A DNA stretch of 44,540 nucleotides from a virus: the IMG/VR virus record IMGVR_UViG_3300030329_002170, positions 1 to 44,540 of that record. The stretch is one strand, 5' to 3'. A program made the position numbers and the translations under genes. Position 1 is the stretch's first letter; each line of letters opens with the position of its first letter. Below the pieces are notes generated by a model. That model did not search any database and was not told the origin of the DNA. It saw only the letters and a list, made by a program, of their open reading frames with translations. Shown piece by piece: positions 41,652 through 44,540 of this stretch.

Positions 41652-43319
41652 TTAAATTGTATACCTCCAAACGCTTGAAGCTGTAGTATAGCTTAATTTT
41701 GTAGCAGGGTCAACGCTAATTCTTACTCTATCCCCAGCACTAAATGATACTTGGTCATCAGCTAGTGTTGTAAAGTCAAAAGTAGCAGATGTTTCGTTAG
41801 ATAAAGTAACCTGAACAAAACTTTTATCAGAGCCATTTACTCTTAAAAGCATTCTTGTTGCTCCTGCATCTCCTGTGCTACTTCCATGATGAATTACTAA
41901 TTTTATTAATTTTCCATTGTATGGAGGAATAAATAATGTGTCATCATTAGTATTATCTCCAGTAGAGTTACCTTCAATATTTGATGGTCCAAATGGAAGA
42001 TAATCTTGGTTAGCATCTGTTGTTACAAACATATGTAATTGAACATCATAAAAATAACTATCTACATAATCTTTTACTGCAGCAGATGTAGGTATGCTTG
42101 TATCATTATCATTACTTCCAATACCGTCAGCTTCATCAACAAATTTTAATATGCTTATAGATTCTCCACTATCAGTTAAAGTTCCAAATGAAACAATACC
42201 TGAAGCTGATACATTAGGTGCAGCTAAAGTCCCTGTTATTGTTAAATTTCCATTATCAGCTAATGAAAACTCAGGACTACTAGTTAAATCTGCATTACTA
42301 GAAATTCTTAATATATCATCACTAGCATCTAATACACCTACAGACCAATCATGTTGAGCGCCTCGATAAAATTGAAGAGAATTTTGAGTAGGAGGCCCAA
42401 CAATTCTAAGCGCATAATTTGCTGAATTATCATCGTATGAAAATTTCACAACATTACTTGTTGATGTATTTATTACAGGTCTAGCTGCAGAACCATCAGT
42501 AGCTCCTGTTATTTCAGGATTAGTAAACATAGTTGCTTTAGATTCATTAGTAACATTACCTAAATCTAAAGAAGATTTAACTGCATCAAAATTAGCACCA
42601 CCTAATAAAGTGACTACATTAGCACTTAAACTTGTTAAACCTGTGCCTCCATTACCTGCAGGAAGAGTCCCAGTTACATCATTTGCCATATCTACATTAC
42701 TTAAACTGTTTCCTGTACCATTAGCATCAAATGTTTTATTTGTTAAAGTGTCTGTTGAAGTTGCAGTTATGCCGCCTACATCCGACGCGGCTAAAGCAGT
42801 ACCATTAATTTTAAATTGCTTTCCTGATGCTAAATTTAAATCACTACTTACACCAACTTTTCCTGTGCCAGCAGGAACAATATCTATATCTGCATCATCT
42901 CCATCTGTTATTGTAATTGTACCTGTATCGCTATTACCTGTCTGTAAAACAAGGTTGTGATTTCCGTTTGACTCTAAGGTTACATTTGCATCTCCGTTAC
43001 CAAGTGCAATATTTCCTGCATCATTTTTTATACCAATTGCAGCGGCACCACCTGACTGTCTAAGTAAAACTTTATCTACAACAGGAATGTTATTTGTTTT
43101 ATTTGATAATCTTTTAACTTCTTTTTCTAATCTTTGTATTGTTCCTACTAAACTTCTTAAATCAATATCTAAATCAATACCATGCCACTTATTAGATTCT
43201 TTAACATAAAGTTTTAAACCTCTTATAGATGAACGTATAGTCATATCTCCATTTTGACCTTCAGAGTTTTGTGGAGTGCCTTTACCTATTGTTATTCCTC
43301 TTGGTTCTGGAATTGCCAT
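41652..43319 (-). CDS. Tail fibre protein
   Basis: A 555-residue fibre. The N-terminus (residues 1-50, EPRGITIGKGTPQNSEGQNG) is probably the virion-attachment part, followed by a coiled coil (VGTIQRLEKEVKRLSNKTNN, about 58-77). Repetitive beta-rich shaft sequences come next (STDTLTNKTFDANGTGNSLS, TLPAGNGGTGL), typical of trimeric fibres. The C-terminal part (about 425-555), beginning FYDVQLHMFVTTDANQDYLP, is a beta domain likely to bind the receptor. Coupled by TAATG to the preceding gene. Confidence 0.82.
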   Translation of the reverse strand: MAIPEPRGITIGKGTPQNSEGQNGDMTIRSSIRGLKLYVKESNKWHGIDLDIDLRSLVGTIQRLEKEVKRLSNKTNNIPVVDKVLLRQSGGAAAIGIKNDAGNIALGNGDANVTLESNGNHNLVLQTGNSDTGTITITDGDDADIDIVPAGTGKVGVSSDLNLASGKQFKINGTALAASDVGGITATSTDTLTNKTFDANGTGNSLSNVDMANDVTGTLPAGNGGTGLTSLSANVVTLLGGANFDAVKSSLDLGNVTNESKATMFTNPEITGATDGSAARPVINTSTSNVVKFSYDDNSANYALRIVGPPTQNSLQFYRGAQHDWSVGVLDASDDILRISSNADLTSSPEFSLADNGNLTITGTLAAPNVSASGIVSFGTLTDSGESISILKFVDEADGIGSNDNDTSIPTSAAVKDYVDSYFYDVQLHMFVTTDANQDYLPFGPSNIEGNSTGDNTNDDTLFIPPYNGKLIKLVIHHGSSTGDAGATRMLLRVNGSDKSFVQVTLSNETSATFDFTTLADDQVSFSAGDRVRISVDPATKLSYTTASSVWRYTI

Positions 43320-44251
43320 TATTTAACAGCTTTCTCTCTATAGACTATAGCTATATCATTAATTTGAAATGATGAATGAATATATCCAACATCATATAAA
43401 GTAGATGTACTAGCGCTTACAGATAAAGCAGAATTTAAAGTTGCTATTTTAGTACTTTGAGCATAACTTATTATTTTTCTTATTTGACCATAACCGTCAC
43501 CGCCATAAAAAAATATTGGCATACCATTATAAAAATTTTCTGTTGAACTTGCATTTGAAGCAAGGGTTACTTTATTTGATGCTGTGTGTCCTGCTAGCTT
43601 TCCTACTTGACCAGCATTTGAGTAAGAAAATTGTAAAGCTATAGAGTAAACATTGTTGATTGAAGAAGATGGTTTTAATGCTACTGTTATCCATTGACCA
43701 GTACTTGTCCCAGCATTGTATGAATCAAAACCTTTTGCGTTAGTATAATATGTTGTATCTGCAAATTCTCCTGTAAAATTATTAGAACCGTTAGTAGCAT
43801 AATTTACTTTTACGCCTGATATATAATTATTACATTTAAATGTAACATAAATTTTATAAACTTTTTTTCTTACACTTGGGCCTGATACAGGAGAATCGTC
43901 AAAATCAAAATCTTTTGTTCTTATTTTAAATTTTTCTGCTGCTTTAGTATGATTCCATAAATCTCTAGAAGAATCATCCCATACTGATATATCTCCTAAT
44001 GCTGATGTTTGGTCTGTAGAAGTATACATAATAAGCCCACCATTACGAGACATAATCATATTACTTCTAAACATATTGTTAGCTTCTACGGGTAAATTTT
44101 CATTGTCCCCACTACTCATTACAATTAAAGGCTCACCTGGAATAGTAGACGCAGCATCAGCCCCTGAATTAGGAATTAAAAAAGAGTCCTGAAAAGGAAC
44201 ATTTAGCCTAAAGGAGTCAAAAGGTTTGCTTGATTCGTCGTTTTTAGCCAT
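43319..44251 (-). CDS. Tail protein, apparent C-terminal partner of the stabilisation protein
   Basis: A 310-residue protein starting one base inside the stop of the 1,166-residue gene (TAATG) with GGAG upstream. The segment IRTKDFDFDD...SVRKKVYKIYVTF (about 110-136) is one that I associate with the C-terminal portion of single-chain stabilisation or nozzle proteins in related phages. Here it is on its own reading frame. Beta-rich throughout. It may be the second half of a split protein or a separate nozzle subunit. Confidence 0.6.
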   Translation of the reverse strand: MAKNDESSKPFDSFRLNVPFQDSFLIPNSGADAASTIPGEPLIVMSSGDNENLPVEANNMFRSNMIMSRNGGLIMYTSTDQTSALGDISVWDDSSRDLWNHTKAAEKFKIRTKDFDFDDSPVSGPSVRKKVYKIYVTFKCNNYISGVKVNYATNGSNNFTGEFADTTYYTNAKGFDSYNAGTSTGQWITVALKPSSSINNVYSIALQFSYSNAGQVGKLAGHTASNKVTLASNASSTENFYNGMPIFFYGGDGYGQIRKIISYAQSTKIATLNSALSVSASTSTLYDVGYIHSSFQINDIAIVYREKAVK

Positions 44252-44540
44252 TATAACTCCGTTTCTGTGTTACCTATTATAGTATCTGTAGGATTAGATA
44301 ATGCATACCAATTAAATAAATTATCATGTTGGGTTATAGCTCCATTGTTAATATCATAAATATAACCACTACTAGCAGCACCAGAAATATTTGTTGTTAG
44401 TATAATTATTTTATTAGAAAACTTATCGTAACCTACAATAATAGGTCTTTTAAAATCTTCATTAGTTAACCAATTGTTTATTCTAAACTTATTAGAGCTA
44501 ACATTGCTTAATTTATCTCCATCATAAAAATAAATACCTA
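44251..44540 (-). CDS. Tail stabilisation / nozzle-like protein, C-terminal end (same gene as 1-3310)
   Basis: The frame enters from the right edge and stops at 44251-44253 (TAA). Codons in 44442-44539 duplicate those at 1-98. The part from 44441 downward adds 63 residues (beginning IVGYDKFSNKIII) plus the stop to the gene that starts at 3310, giving 1,166 residues in all. The last strand pattern looks like the end of a propeller blade. The stop overlaps the ATG of the 310-residue tail gene. Confidence 0.85.
   Translation of the reverse strand, partial: GIYFYDGDKLSNVSSNKFRINNWLTNEDFKRPIIVGYDKFSNKIIILTTNISGAASSGYIYDINNGAITQHDNLFNWYALSNPTDTIIGNTETEL
44442..44539. repeat. Terminal overlap, right copy
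   Basis: Identical to bases 1-98. The final base, 44540 (A), disagrees with base 99 (T), so the overlap is 98 bases with one extra unmatched terminal base. Confidence 0.95.

Noticed and set aside
1-44540. CRISPR array or insertion sequence
   Set aside because: No regularly spaced repeat set and no transposase-like reading frame were seen in the window.

Overview
The window is an essentially complete, strongly AT-rich tailed-bacteriophage genome that was opened inside a gene. The first 98 bases (1-98) recur at 44442-44539. The reading frame entering at position 1 continues exactly at 44441, so the sequence closes into a circle of about 44,441 bp and the first and last partial genes are one 1,166-codon virion gene. 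A P22-type portal, an SU10/DUF5309-like major capsid protein, short neck adaptors, a tail-nozzle/DNA-stabilisation-like protein and a set of very large internal virion proteins are present. No tape-measure, tail-tube or sheath gene is visible, so a short-tailed (podovirus-like) virion is the best reading. Gene style and families resemble uncultured marine phages; the host cannot be determined. No integrase gene, lysogeny repressor, tRNA or CRISPR array was seen, so a lytic life style is likely.

Layout. Two arms diverge from a control region near 19.5-20.8 kb. The late arm is on the minus strand, from 19481 down to 1 and, through the circle, from 44540 down to 31366. Its order of transcription is: small terminase, zinc-ribbon protein, holin-like membrane protein, M15 endolysin, large terminase, portal, scaffold, major capsid, small capsid-associated proteins, two LamG lectin-like proteins, neck/adaptor proteins, small basic proteins, tail stabilisation protein (two consecutive reading frames), tail fibre, and five internal or ejection-type proteins. 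Many of these genes touch as TAATG or ATGA.

The early/middle arm is on the plus strand (20788-31358). It starts with a coiled-coil gene that has its own terminator, then about seventeen very small genes (zinc ribbons, coiled coils, single-pass membrane miniproteins). A replication-recombination block follows: ribbon-helix-helix protein, Cas4/RecB-like nuclease, DUF1071/Sak-type annealing protein, SSB-like protein, HNH nuclease, DnaB-like helicase, RuvC-like resolvase and a PD-(D/E)XK nuclease. No DNA polymerase, primase or RNA polymerase is encoded, so the phage must borrow the host replisome and transcriptase, probably recruiting them through the helicase and SSB-like proteins.

Most noteworthy: a tyrosine-recombinase-like segment inside a 1,213-residue virion protein; a jelly-roll-like module repeated in three different virion proteins; lectin-like LamG proteins placed among head genes; SSB-like C-terminal tips on both the SSB-like protein and the helicase, each overlapped by the next gene; a 536-bp non-coding control region with stem-loops, iteron-like repeats and a plus-strand terminator that has no gene; and a compact GC-rich structured element at 27314-27399.
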